In this document: positions 38,715-48,494 of the stretch, piece by piece
Layout of the letters: each line of letters begins with the position of its first letter
Position numbering within the stretch: the stretch's first letter is position 1
Assembly: GCF_000093025.1 (NCBI RefSeq)
Contig: NC_014207.1
Location: forward strand, 1,798,001 to 1,862,000
Origin: Methylotenera versatilis 301
GTDB lineage: Bacteria > Pseudomonadota > Gammaproteobacteria > Burkholderiales > Methylophilaceae
Direction: 5' to 3'
Length of the DNA stretch: 64,000 bases
Made by a program: the position numbers and the translations under genes
Notes under the pieces: model-generated
What the model was told of the DNA's origin: nothing
Database searches by the model: none
Seen by the model: only the letters and a program-made list of their open reading frames with translations

Positions 38715-40717
38715 TATGCAGCCTCAACCTCAACCGTGTCATCTGGAGTAGCTTCGCTGTTATTTGAATCAGGAGTATTCATATCGAGAGTAGCTGAGTC
38801 TAAACTATCCAAAGCTTCGATATCTGCATCATCAAAATCCACAGGCGCTGCGGCCTCTTCTAGCACTTTTACAAATTTAGTACGCAGATCCAACATCAGC
38901 GTATCAACTTCTTGTACTTGCAAACTCACACGCGTGCCAGGTTTAAGTTCAGGCAAGCCGTAAACTTTAGTCATGTAAGGCATATGATCTAAACGCACTA
39001 GATTCTCGCGCCAAACGGTCGCATGAATCTCTTGCTTGTTTTCTTCTAAAAAGCCTTCCTGAATCAAATACTGCAAGCACCAATATCTCTCCATACGCGT
39101 TTGGAACTCGCTATATGCCTTGTAAGTTAGCTCAAAATTGCGCATATGTGTTGTGAGTGCGTCGCTATTCTGTGGATAAACAGGCTGATTGTTTTGCACG
39201 ACACTGATAATTTGGCGTTGATTAATTAAATCCACCGCACGGCGCAAAGGCGACGTGCTCCAAGCATATTGCGCTACACCTAAGCCTTGATGCGGCTCGG
39301 CCTTGGTGGTCATATACACTCGACCGCCCATTTGCGCACGATACAAACCTGGCACTTCATGCGATGCCAATAAGGCGCCCCACTGATTGTTAGCCTCTAT
39401 CATTAACTCAGCCACTAACTTGTCCATAGGCGAACCACGATGGCGGCCAACGATGCTGACTTTGTCATCTGTTACATAAAAGTTATAGTCAACTTGGGGT
39501 GGTTTTGTTGGGTCGTATTTACCGCGAGATTTTTCTAATGAAACTGCTAAGTCAAATAAATACAGCAACCTAGCCCAATAGGGATGTCCGCTGTCAGCCT
39601 CTAATGTGTTTTCATTAAAAAACGGCTCTAATCTATCGTGGCGTAGATTTTCAGCTACTTTAATCAACTCAACTTTGCTATCACGTTGAATAATTTCTAG
39701 CGCTTCATTCACATGCAAGTACAAAGATAAAACTGGTTTAATTTGCCCAGCATCTAAACTGAATGGTCGAATAGCGGTTTCTGGCAGCATTGTAATCTTG
39801 TTGCCGGGCATGTACACGGTAGATAAACGCTGCATGACCTCTTTATCCAGTGTGCTATCAACAGCAATACCTAAAGCGGGCGCAGCAATATGAATACCAA
39901 CGCGAGTGATACCATTGGCTAATTGTTTAATTGAAAACGCATCGTCAATTTCTGTAGTAGTGCTGTCATCGATACTAAAGGCTTCAGCATCAGCCAATGG
40001 CAAATCAAAAGTTATATCACTAGCAATCTCTGCTATTTGTTCAGGGGTGAAATCTGTTCCCTTAGCAAAGTATTCGCGTAAAAAAGCACCTAAGTGATAG
40101 TCGTGCACAGATGGAATTGCGCCACAGATATGCATTAACTTGAGATGACTTAAGTGCAATGCACTCGCAGCAGCATCTAATGTTTTGTACTCAAAAGCAT
40201 TTTTATCTGGCTCATAAAGCAACATATCGCGCTTCTGCATCAGCTCTTCGGGCATTTTGTGAGATTTTAAATCTTCTACAAAAGCTGCCATCTTTTCGGC
40301 TAATAAGCGCTTTTTCTCAAGTCCAGCCAGTGCAGCCTTCAGTATTTCGGCAGGGGCCGCTTTATAGCGCCCTTTACCTTTACGGTTGAAATACACTGGC
40401 GCACTGTGCAGCTTAATCGCAATTGCCGCAGCCTCAACTGGCGTCGGTTTACGGCCATAATAATCAGCGGAAAACTCTTCAAAACCAAACTCAGTTTCGC
40501 CGCAACACTCCCATAAAAAATCTAACTCTAGCGTTTCAGCCTCTGTATTAGCAGCTTCCATAAAGCCAGCTAAAGGCGTTTCAAAACGCATCAATACATT
40601 ACTGGCTTTCACTTTGGTGCGCTTGCCACTAACGGATTCCACCTGCAAAGCGCCTTGCGTTTCGGTCATGATGGAGGCAATTTTAAAACTGCCGTCTTCT
40701 TCAAAAAATACGTTCAT
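38714..40717 (-). CDS. rnb: Exoribonuclease II family protein (RNB domain)
   Basis: A 667-residue RNase II/R-superfamily protein. The RNB catalytic core (about 240-520) has DDSTTTEIDDAFS with the metal-binding aspartates, STVYMPGNKITMLPE and TSPLRRAVDLINQRQ. A C-terminal S1-like region follows, then an acidic tail of about 50 residues. RNB enzymes degrade RNA 3' to 5'. The N-terminal part differs from E. coli Rnb, so this is a variant branch; the symbol is by family. It leads the minus-strand cluster through the spermidine-synthase-like gene, rlmL and the MazG-like gene. Confidence 0.88.
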   Translation of the reverse strand: MNVFFEEDGSFKIASIMTETQGALQVESVSGKRTKVKASNVLMRFETPLAGFMEAANTEAETLELDFLWECCGETEFGFEEFSADYYGRKPTPVEAAAIAIKLHSAPVYFNRKGKGRYKAAPAEILKAALAGLEKKRLLAEKMAAFVEDLKSHKMPEELMQKRDMLLYEPDKNAFEYKTLDAAASALHLSHLKLMHICGAIPSVHDYHLGAFLREYFAKGTDFTPEQIAEIASDITFDLPLADAEAFSIDDSTTTEIDDAFSIKQLANGITRVGIHIAAPALGIAVDSTLDKEVMQRLSTVYMPGNKITMLPETAIRPFSLDAGQIKPVLSLYLHVNEALEIIQRDSKVELIKVAENLRHDRLEPFFNENTLEADSGHPYWARLLYLFDLAVSLEKSRGKYDPTKPPQVDYNFYVTDDKVSIVGRHRGSPMDKLVAELMIEANNQWGALLASHEVPGLYRAQMGGRVYMTTKAEPHQGLGVAQYAWSTSPLRRAVDLINQRQIISVVQNNQPVYPQNSDALTTHMRNFELTYKAYSEFQTRMERYWCLQYLIQEGFLEENKQEIHATVWRENLVRLDHMPYMTKVYGLPELKPGTRVSLQVQEVDTLMLDLRTKFVKVLEEAAAPVDFDDADIEALDSLDSATLDMNTPDSNNSEATPDDTVEVEAA

Positions 40718-40818
40718 AAATGCTTATATGCGTTGTTCTAACTAAATTAGTGACATTTTACCTTGTATTAGAGATTTCGCTTTATGTATTAGCTAATTCG
40801 CTTTGTTGCATTTAAAAT

Positions 40819-41856
40819 ATGGACATGGATAAACGCATACCCGTCACTCTACTCACTGGCTTTTTAGGCAGTGGCAAAACTACCTTACTGAATAAACTAC
40901 TGCATCACCCTGATATGCGCGATACCGCGATTATTATCAATGAATTAGGTGACGCAGGCTTAGACCAGATTTTTGCCAATAGCAACTTAGCGCAGAATAT
41001 TGAAAATGAGCATATTACCGATAACACTGTACTGCTTAGCTCAGGCTGCCTATGCTGCACGCTAAAAAACGAGTTAGCAGATACCATGCGCGACTTGTTT
41101 TTTAAGCGCGCTCTGCAAGCTATTCCGCAATTTAATCGGCTGATTATCGAAACCACAGGCATGGCCGATCCAGGTCCGATACTTGCCAACTTAATGAATG
41201 AACCTGTAATTGAGTCTGTGTATCGCCTAGATGCAGTCGTCGTGACCATAGACAGTATTTATGGCTTACAGCAAATTGAAGAAAATACCGAAGCCTTAAA
41301 GCAAGCCGCCGTGGCAGATGTGTTAGTGCTGACTAAAACAGATTTAGCTAGCGCCGAGCAAATCAACGCGCTTAAAGAAAAACTTATCACTATCAATCCC
41401 GGAGCAACACAACATAAAATTGCGCATGGCGAGCTAGACCCCGCTTTTGTAGTGGATGTGGGTTTATTTGACTTAGCGACTAAACATCCTGAACCACAGC
41501 GTTGGCTTCGAGCGCCAATTAAACAAGCGCAACCTAAAGGCACATTGCCGCAAAAAACTCACAATGATGACATTACAAGTTTCACTGTCATCATGCCCAG
41601 CCCGCTTAACTGGTCGCAACTCAAACCGCATTTATTATCTTTTTGCCAAAAATACGGTAAAAATTTATTACGCCTGAAAGGTATTATCCATGCGGCTGAC
41701 CAATCTGCACCGCTAGCTATTCATGCCGTGCATTTCACCCCCTACCCACCCACCTTGCTTGAAGGCTGGACCGAAGACGAACCACTTTCACGAATTGTGA
41801 TTATTGGTAAGGATTTAGACGAACTGGAAATTAGAAAAGCATTAATGCAGTTTTAA
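40819..41856 (+). CDS. COG0523 / CobW-family G3E GTPase
   Basis: A 345-residue GTPase: Walker A GFLGSGKTTLLN, the metal-binding GCLCC motif (SSGCLCCTLK), Walker B/ETTG (IIETTGMADPG) and the specificity motif TKTD. A CobW C-terminal domain follows (about 250-340). COG0523 proteins act as metallochaperones or insertases for Zn, Co or Ni. No histidine-rich loop is obvious, and no Zur box or cobalamin genes are near, so the metal is not known. The MocR regulator gene follows 21 bases later, so they are probably co-transcribed. Confidence 0.9.
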   Translation: MDMDKRIPVTLLTGFLGSGKTTLLNKLLHHPDMRDTAIIINELGDAGLDQIFANSNLAQNIENEHITDNTVLLSSGCLCCTLKNELADTMRDLFFKRALQAIPQFNRLIIETTGMADPGPILANLMNEPVIESVYRLDAVVVTIDSIYGLQQIEENTEALKQAAVADVLVLTKTDLASAEQINALKEKLITINPGATQHKIAHGELDPAFVVDVGLFDLATKHPEPQRWLRAPIKQAQPKGTLPQKTHNDDITSFTVIMPSPLNWSQLKPHLLSFCQKYGKNLLRLKGIIHAADQSAPLAIHAVHFTPYPPTLLEGWTEDEPLSRIVIIGKDLDELEIRKALMQF

Positions 41857-41877
41857 GCCATCGCCTAACCTTCCATA

Positions 41878-43296
41878 ATGAAACTTTACGAACAACTAGC
41901 TAACTCTATTGCCCTGTCAATTCAAGAAGGAGTGCTGTGTAAAGGCGACAAACTACCCTCTGTTAGACAAGCAAGTTCCAGCCGTAATATTAGTCCGTCT
42001 ACCGTGTTTCAGGCCTATTACTTACTAGAAGCTAGAGGCTTGATTACTGCGCGCGAACGTTCAGGATATTTTGTTACAGGTGGCGCTGGTGGAATTCCCG
42101 CATCGCCTGAGCCTATTTTGGTTAAGCATGAAGAACTGACTCAAGTTGATGTGAGCGAACTCGTATTTGAAGTGCTGGAATCAACGAGAATGAAAAAAGT
42201 TGTTCCGCTTGGCTCAGCATTCCCTAGCCCATTGTTGTTTCCTTTAAGTAATCTAGCACGAACGATGGCTTCAAGCATACAAGTCATGGATCCTTGGAGT
42301 AGCGTAGATAACTTGAGTCCAGGCGACGCTGATCTGAGACGGCAGATTGCCTTGCGCTACATGATTGATGGTTTGCATGTACCATCTGACGAGATTGTGA
42401 TTACCAATGGCGCCCTTGAAGCCTTAAATCTTTGCCTGATGGCGGTGACGCGGCCGGGAGATACGGTGCTGATTGAGTCGCCTACTTTTTATGCGGCTTT
42501 ACAGTCCATCGAGCGCATTGGACTTAAGGCGGTTGAGGTCCCTAGCCATCCTAAAGATGGAGTAGATCTTGATGCAATGGAATGGGCACTAGAGCGCCAT
42601 AAACCTAAAGCATGCTGGTTAATGACGAATTTCCAGAACCCGTTGGGCAGCTTACTGGGTAATGAGAAAAAGAAAGCACTCGTCGAGTTGTTAACTCAAC
42701 ACCAAGTACCATTGATTGAGGACGATGTATATGGTGAATTGTATTTCGGCGATAAGCGCCCCATGCCTGCAAAAGCATTTGATACTGATGGCTTGGTGAT
42801 GCATTGCTCCTCATTCTCAAAATGCTTGGCGCCCGGCTATCGCGTAGGTTGGGTCGCACCCGGTCGATACTCTAAAATAATAGAACGGCTAAAACTAACG
42901 ACGACTTTATCGGCATCAGCACCAGCGCAGCTTGCCTTAGGAAAATATCTGCAAAAAGGCGGCTACGATAAGCATTTGCGTAACCTTCGTCACACTCTTT
43001 TAGTGAATCAAATCAAATTTATAGACGCTATTCAGAGATACTTTCCAGAAGGCACGCGCTTAACCAAACCTCAAGGTGGCTACTTTTTATGGGTAAAGTT
43101 ACCTGATGCTGTAAACGCGCTGGATGTTCATCGTGTCGCACTAGCAAACGGCATCAGCATCGCTCCGGGGCCTATATTTTCAGCCCAAAGAGGTTTTACT
43201 GATTACATGAGATTAAATTATGGGCATATTTGGAATGAAAACATCGAGTCTTCCTTAGAGAAACTTGGTAAAATAGTCTCGGATTTAATGCGATAA
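41878..43296 (+). CDS. MocR-type regulator: GntR winged helix fused to PLP aminotransferase
   Basis: A 472-residue fusion. N-terminal GntR winged helix (about 1-70: GDKLPSVRQASSSRNISPSTVFQAYYLLEARG in part), then a type I aminotransferase domain with the PLP Lys in SSFSKCLAPGYRVGW and NFQNPLGS. Such proteins usually sense a PLP adduct or amino compound and regulate nearby genes (PLP synthesis, GABA or taurine use). Here the neighbours are the upstream COG0523 GTPase and downstream ccoG; neither suggests a ligand. Autoregulation with the GTPase is possible. Confidence 0.92.
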   Translation: MKLYEQLANSIALSIQEGVLCKGDKLPSVRQASSSRNISPSTVFQAYYLLEARGLITARERSGYFVTGGAGGIPASPEPILVKHEELTQVDVSELVFEVLESTRMKKVVPLGSAFPSPLLFPLSNLARTMASSIQVMDPWSSVDNLSPGDADLRRQIALRYMIDGLHVPSDEIVITNGALEALNLCLMAVTRPGDTVLIESPTFYAALQSIERIGLKAVEVPSHPKDGVDLDAMEWALERHKPKACWLMTNFQNPLGSLLGNEKKKALVELLTQHQVPLIEDDVYGELYFGDKRPMPAKAFDTDGLVMHCSSFSKCLAPGYRVGWVAPGRYSKIIERLKLTTTLSASAPAQLALGKYLQKGGYDKHLRNLRHTLLVNQIKFIDAIQRYFPEGTRLTKPQGGYFLWVKLPDAVNALDVHRVALANGISIAPGPIFSAQRGFTDYMRLNYGHIWNENIESSLEKLGKIVSDLMR

Positions 43297-43537
43297 AATA
43301 ATGCTATGCCAGCCTCTTTTTATATGGTCAAAACATGTGTTGACATCAACTGATATGCTTTTTATTTAGCTATCTGCTTCTGTTTTAATTCACTGCAATA
43401 CCTTATTCTGTACAGTAACTAAACTGGCTTCATATAAAACCTGTTTAATTCAGAAAATGCATGGTTTGATTGCAGTAAGTTTAGTTAGCCATTAAATACC
43501 CCAAATTGAAATAGTTTATTGCCAGTGAGATGTAAAA
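43297..43537. other. Intergenic region before ccoG
   Basis: 241 bases without a gene. There is a possible promoter, TTGACA-N17-TATTTA (43340-43368), and an inverted repeat AACTAAACT (43417-43425) / AGTTTAGTT (43478-43486), each arm preceded by CAGTAA. No convincing FNR box (TTGAT-N4-ATCAA) is seen, although ccoG genes are often oxygen regulated. Confidence 0.4.
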
Positions 43538-44986
43538 ATGACGGTTAGTCAAAAGACACCAAAAAAAGTAATTCCTATTGCAGTGCACACTTCCATGTTT
43601 GCAGCACAGAACAAAATCTACCCAAGAGCCACTTCTGGTTACTTTACCAATTGGCGATGGATTATGGTGTGGATTACCCAGTTAATATTTTATGGCACGC
43701 CATGGCTTGAGTTTGGGCAAAGACAAGCGGTTTTGCTCGATATTGATACCCATAAGTTTTACATTTTCGGTTTGATACTTTATCCGCAAGATCTAATTTA
43801 TCTTGCCGTTATCTTAATTATTTCCGCATTGGCACTCTTTCTATTTACTACGGTTGCAGGTCGTCTTTGGTGTGGTTTTTCGTGTCCGCAATCTGTCTAT
43901 ACCAAAATATTTCTCTGGATTGAATATAGAGTTGAAGGTGACCGTGCCACACGTATTAAGCTAGACAGCAAAAAGGTCACCGTAAAAACGCATTATAAAA
44001 AATGGATTAAACATGCCATCTGGATTAGTTTTTCTATTTGGACAGGGTTTACCTTTTTAGGCTATTTCACGCCAATTCGTCATCTGTTTGATGGCATATT
44101 TAATTTCAGTTTGGGCCCTTGGGAAACTTTCTGGATAAGTTTTTATGGATTAGCCACCTACGGCAATGCAGGCTTCTTGCGTGAACAAGTGTGTTTACAT
44201 ATGTGCCCTTATGCGCGTTTTCAAGGTGTAATGTTTGATAAAGACACCTTAATCGTCACCTACGATGAAAAGCGTGGCGAGCCGCGCAGTGGCCGTTCGC
44301 GCAATGTAGATGCAAAAGAAAAAGGTTTAGGCGATTGCATTGATTGTAGCTTCTGCGTGCAGGTTTGCCCAGTGGGAATTGATATTCGCGATGGCTTGCA
44401 ATATGAGTGTATTAGCTGTGGCTTGTGTATTGACGCATGCGATAGCGTCATGGATAAAATGGATTATCCACGCGGTTTAATTAAATTCTCCACACTCAAC
44501 AGTGCAGGTTTAAGTGAGGTAACACTCAACGATAAACATGAAACTAGCGCAACGCAAGAAGTTGCCCATAAAATCTTACGTCCTAGAGTCTTAATATACG
44601 GCGGCTTATTGCTGTTGCTATGCGTGGGCTTTGTGGTGTCACTGAGTTTACGCAGCTCATTTATGGTCGATGTGATTCGAGATCGCGGTGTGATGTCACG
44701 CATCACCTCGGATGGTGCAATTGAAAACGTCTATCGATTACAGATTACCAACGCTACCGAAGAGACTCAAACCTATCGCGTTTCAGTCGAGGGTTTAGAT
44801 GGCTTATCTATCTCTTCCGGCGATGCATTTATGGTGAACGCAGCCAGTGAGCGCATGGTACCTATCAGCTTGCAAATACCTGATGGCTCAGTCAGCAGCG
44901 GTTCACATAAAATCATGTTTAAAATTGAAGCGCTTGGCCGTGATGAGCAAATCTCAGAAAAATCAACATTCCTGATGCCGCGTTAG
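43538..44986 (+). CDS. ccoG: Cytochrome c oxidase accessory protein CcoG (FixG/RdxA)
   Basis: A 482-residue inner-membrane ferredoxin. Several membrane helices (about 40-60, 82-108, 160-180, 190-215, 345-370), Cys pairs in WCGFSCPQ and HMCPYARF, two [4Fe-4S] sets (CIDCSFCVQVCP and CISCGLCIDACD), and a C-terminal Ig-like periplasmic domain. CcoG helps reduce and deliver copper for assembling the cbb3 oxidase. The ccoNOQP genes, which usually lie beside it, are not in the window. AGTGAGATG precedes the start weakly. Confidence 0.95.
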   Translation: MTVSQKTPKKVIPIAVHTSMFAAQNKIYPRATSGYFTNWRWIMVWITQLIFYGTPWLEFGQRQAVLLDIDTHKFYIFGLILYPQDLIYLAVILIISALALFLFTTVAGRLWCGFSCPQSVYTKIFLWIEYRVEGDRATRIKLDSKKVTVKTHYKKWIKHAIWISFSIWTGFTFLGYFTPIRHLFDGIFNFSLGPWETFWISFYGLATYGNAGFLREQVCLHMCPYARFQGVMFDKDTLIVTYDEKRGEPRSGRSRNVDAKEKGLGDCIDCSFCVQVCPVGIDIRDGLQYECISCGLCIDACDSVMDKMDYPRGLIKFSTLNSAGLSEVTLNDKHETSATQEVAHKILRPRVLIYGGLLLLLCVGFVVSLSLRSSFMVDVIRDRGVMSRITSDGAIENVYRLQITNATEETQTYRVSVEGLDGLSISSGDAFMVNAASERMVPISLQIPDGSVSSGSHKIMFKIEALGRDEQISEKSTFLMPR

Positions 44987-45006
44987 TATAACTAGCGTTT
45001 AAAGTA

Positions 45007-46203
45007 CTAGCGTGAATTAAGTGGGGTTGCAATGCGGTTTAACGCGTCTGCAATCACACTGCGTGGCGATGCAATGTTAAGTCGCATAAAGCCACTGCCG
45101 CCTTTGCCAAAGGACTTACCGGGATTAAGTCCAACTCTGGCTTCTTTCATAAAAAAAGCTTCTAGTTGTAAATCTGTCATTTTTAAATCACGACAATCTA
45201 GCCATAGCAGGTATGAACCCTGAGGCTGGATTAGTCGTATATTGGGAATATTCTTTTTGAGATAGTTACTCACAAAATCACGGTTATCACGCAGATAAAT
45301 CAGTAGCGCATCTAACCAAGCTTCCCCACCACGGTATGCAGCCTCAAAAGCCGCAATACTGAACGGGTTGGTATTACTCAAATGCAGGCTATCAAACACT
45401 TTCTTTAAGGCAGTTCGCTGTGCGGGGTTTGGTACAATCATCGCGGATAAACCAAGCCCAGGAATATTAAATGTTTTACTTGGCGCGACCGCAGTGATGA
45501 TTTTATCGCTCTCGCTCGCTAGCATTGCTAAGGTGGTGTGCTGTTCACCAACAGGATTTTCAGTATGCTTTAAATCTGGATAAATTAAGTCGGCATGAAT
45601 CTCATCAGATAATATCGTTATATCGTAACGGCGTGTGATGGCTAATAGCTGCTCTAGCTCGGCTTTGCTCCACACCCGCCCTACTGGGTTATGTGGTGAG
45701 CAAAATAGCAGCATTTTTGCTCCATCTGCCGCGCAACGCTCTAGGTGCTCAAAGTCTATATAGTAAACACCATCCACTGACATCAATGGGTTTTCAATCA
45801 AGCGACGCTGGTTGGTCGTCACTGCAGTGAAAAACGGTGCATAGACTGGCGGCTGCACGATGACCCCCTCACCTGACTCTGCAAACGCCATCACGCTGGC
45901 AAATAATGAAGTCACAACACCTGGCGCCATTACAATCCAGTCGCGCTCAACTGTCCATCCGTGGCGTTTCTTGAGCCAATCTATTAGCGCGCCATACATA
46001 CTTTCTGGGTAAAAAGTATAGCCATATACTGGATGTTCGGCGCGCTGTGTAAGCGCTTTCGTGACTGCTTCTGGCGCAGCAAAATCCATATCAGCCACCC
46101 ATAACGGCAAGATATCTGCTGTACCAAAGTAGGCAGCTCGTCCATCTTGTTTTACCGACGCAGTACCATCTCGCGTTATGATTTTATCGAAATCAAAACT
46201 CAA
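45007..46203 (-). CDS. ovoB: PLP-dependent C-S lyase, probable ovothiol sulfoxide lyase OvoB
   Basis: A 398-residue type I PLP enzyme of the MalY/PatB class: LPLWVADMDF start, YGYTFYP, FCSPHNPVGRVW, SDEIHADL, and the PLP Lys in APSKTFNIPGL. No ATG fits the N-terminus. I choose the TTG at 46203, which has GGGAG eight bases upstream and overlaps the ovoA stop as TTGA, and it puts the start where relatives begin; a TTG at 46218 lies inside the Shine-Dalgarno region. Coupling to ovoA suggests it cleaves 5-histidylcysteine sulfoxide to 5-mercaptohistidine. By itself the family would only say cystathionine beta-lyase-like. Confidence 0.82.
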   Translation of the reverse strand: MSFDFDKIITRDGTASVKQDGRAAYFGTADILPLWVADMDFAAPEAVTKALTQRAEHPVYGYTFYPESMYGALIDWLKKRHGWTVERDWIVMAPGVVTSLFASVMAFAESGEGVIVQPPVYAPFFTAVTTNQRRLIENPLMSVDGVYYIDFEHLERCAADGAKMLLFCSPHNPVGRVWSKAELEQLLAITRRYDITILSDEIHADLIYPDLKHTENPVGEQHTTLAMLASESDKIITAVAPSKTFNIPGLGLSAMIVPNPAQRTALKKVFDSLHLSNTNPFSIAAFEAAYRGGEAWLDALLIYLRDNRDFVSNYLKKNIPNIRLIQPQGSYLLWLDCRDLKMTDLQLEAFFMKEARVGLNPGKSFGKGGSGFMRLNIASPRSVIADALNRIATPLNSR

Positions 46204-48311
46204 GAGATGCGCTCCCAAAGGGTGACTTCGGAAAGCGAATGCTGGAATTTTCGTTTAGTTTCGCGAATCACAAAAGGCACGTCCACAGGCTCTGCAATCA
46301 GGCGAAAGTGTGCGCTAAGCTGCTCTTTCAAACCATCAAGCGTAGTGAAATTCTCAGCGTCTTTCTTGAAGCCGCCTATCCACTCCTCGCGCTTGGTGTG
46401 CTCTTCCAACCAAGTATAGGGTGAGGCAATCAGCAGGATTCCACCAATATTCAAACGCTCATGTACGTGCGAAAGGAATTTCTTTGGGCTATAAAGCCTA
46501 TCAATCAAGTTTGCAGCCAATATCAAGTCGTAGTTACTTAATATCGGCTTGAGATTACAGGCATCACCTTGCGAAAATTCTACTTTGCCTTTTAAGTTAC
46601 CTAACCCTAAACTTGCCAAGGTACGAGTCTTGTAACTGACCAACTGACCTTCATCGACTAATGTATAGTGCAACTCACCTTTTTCAGCCATTTGCACACC
46701 AGACTCAATCAGACGCACTGAAAAATCAACGCCCTCAACATGTTCGAAATGTCGTGCCAACTCAAATGTTGCGCGCCCTGATGCGCAACCCAGATCTAAA
46801 GCTTTGCGCGCAGGCTTATCTTTCATTGCGCTAATCGCAATATCAGCAAGGCTTTTAGTGAAATTCGCTATCCCGAAAAAGCTGTCACCATAGTGAAACT
46901 CAGCGTACTCTGAAATAAGTTTATCGGTTTCATAATGCGAGGCTGGCACGCTTGCTAGTTCATCGGCAACCACATACCGAAAGCCAGCATGCTGAAAGAA
47001 ATGGCGTCGGAATGCATAGCGCGCACTGTGTAATGCCTCGTTGCCACAAGAAATCCATGAACCACCTTTGATAAGATTGTGTCTGCCATCAAAGGTCGGT
47101 GTAGTGAAGTCATCATACAAAGGATGAACCTTAAAGCCGCTGAACGGATAAATAGGCGTTTCTGTCCATTGCCAAACATTACCAGTCACATCAAAGAGTT
47201 CACCATGACGAAAATCTGTGACTGGGCATGTCGACGCGGCATGGTCTAGATGAATATTAGAAGCGGCAATTTCACCATTTTTCACTTCAGCAACGCTTGC
47301 AAAATCACACAAACGATACCACTCATCCTCGCTAGGTAGACGCAAAGTCAGGCCAGTTTTCTGTGCTTTCCAGTTACAAAATGCTTTGGCTTCGTGATAA
47401 TTGACCTCTACTGGCCAATCCCAAGGCATAGCCACTTCTTCGATCATCAGGCGCAGCCACCACACTTCGCCTTTGCGCAGCCAAAAGGTAGGATGAGCCG
47501 CCAGTGTATAGCGTCTCCACTTTAACCCCTCTTCAGCCCAAAACTCCTCTTGCGCATAGCCACCCTCAGTGACAAACTCTAAAAATTCAGCATTACTCAC
47601 CAAATATCGGCTCGCCTGAAACTCGGCGACATCCGCTTCATGCAAGCCATATTCGTTATCCCAGCCATATTCAGCAGCGCTCTCTTTTTTATCGAGAGCT
47701 ACCTTACCAGCTGGGATCGTAACCAAATCGTTCTGCGGCGCATCGCCAGAGCGAGTGCAAGCTTGCCAAGCAGCATGTGGCTGCACTAACTCAAGCGCTT
47801 GCTGACGAATCAGCACAGACGAGGTTTCAAGATGAATACGTTCATGCTCAATGCCCATGATAATCACCCACCACGGATGATTCCAATCAATAGGCAAAGT
47901 AAGCGGCGCGGTTTGAATTAGGTTGATTATCGCATCACGCACTTGGTGGCGGTAATGCTTAACCTCGGCGGAGGTTGGCCAATCATAGTTAGCATCGTTC
48001 AGATCATCCCAACTCATCTCGTCCACACCTACTGCGAACATTGACTCAAGCCTCGGATTAACACGTTCCTTCAACAAACCTGCTAAAAGCAATTTGTTTA
48101 GGAAAAAAGTCGCAGTGTGACCAAAATAAAAAATCAACGGATGACGTAAAGCTATAGGCTTTACTTGGTACGAGTCTTCATTCACCAAGGTTTCAAACAG
48201 CAACTCATAGCGATTGAACGTGGAGAGAAAATACTCAAGAAACTCTTTACGTGTAGTGACAGCATCGTTGCCATTCAAAACTGGTGTTCTTGCAAATAAG
48301 GATTGGGTCAT
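46200..48311 (-). CDS. ovoA: Ovothiol synthase OvoA (5-histidylcysteine sulfoxide synthase / mercaptohistidine methyltransferase)
   Basis: A 703-residue fusion: DinB-like helical part with the iron ligands HERIHLE (HxxxHxE, about residue 155), a formylglycine-generating-type domain (about 190-440; VTGNVWQWTETP, IKGGSWISCGNEALHSARYAFR in part), and a C-terminal SAM methyltransferase (LDLGCASGRATFEL, about 495). This is the OvoA layout, longer than EgtB alone. It joins His and Cys with O2 into 5-histidylcysteine sulfoxide, and the last domain N-methylates mercaptohistidine to ovothiol A. The lyase gene follows with a 4-base overlap. EgtB-EgtD fusions are the main alternative; length and order favour OvoA. 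Confidence 0.88.
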   Translation of the reverse strand: MTQSLFARTPVLNGNDAVTTRKEFLEYFLSTFNRYELLFETLVNEDSYQVKPIALRHPLIFYFGHTATFFLNKLLLAGLLKERVNPRLESMFAVGVDEMSWDDLNDANYDWPTSAEVKHYRHQVRDAIINLIQTAPLTLPIDWNHPWWVIIMGIEHERIHLETSSVLIRQQALELVQPHAAWQACTRSGDAPQNDLVTIPAGKVALDKKESAAEYGWDNEYGLHEADVAEFQASRYLVSNAEFLEFVTEGGYAQEEFWAEEGLKWRRYTLAAHPTFWLRKGEVWWLRLMIEEVAMPWDWPVEVNYHEAKAFCNWKAQKTGLTLRLPSEDEWYRLCDFASVAEVKNGEIAASNIHLDHAASTCPVTDFRHGELFDVTGNVWQWTETPIYPFSGFKVHPLYDDFTTPTFDGRHNLIKGGSWISCGNEALHSARYAFRRHFFQHAGFRYVVADELASVPASHYETDKLISEYAEFHYGDSFFGIANFTKSLADIAISAMKDKPARKALDLGCASGRATFELARHFEHVEGVDFSVRLIESGVQMAEKGELHYTLVDEGQLVSYKTRTLASLGLGNLKGKVEFSQGDACNLKPILSNYDLILAANLIDRLYSPKKFLSHVHERLNIGGILLIASPYTWLEEHTKREEWIGGFKKDAENFTTLDGLKEQLSAHFRLIAEPVDVPFVIRETKRKFQHSLSEVTLWERIS

Positions 48312-48494
48312 GTTTATTATTAAGTGATCGTTTTAGAGAAGTTTAGCTTAATTTAAGCTGAGTATGCAGCCAACCTAATAAACTGGTATCTTAGTGAACC
48401 ACTGTTTTGGTAAGCTGCTATTTTTATACAGGCTTAGGGTACTTGCTATACTAAAAGTTCAAATAGCGATTAGCTAAAACATCTAAGATAAAAC

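Noticed and set aside
43460-43480. FNR-like site upstream of ccoG (TTGAT-TGCA-GTAAG)
   Set aside because: Only the first half matches TTGAT-N4-ATCAA, so it is not a convincing FNR box.
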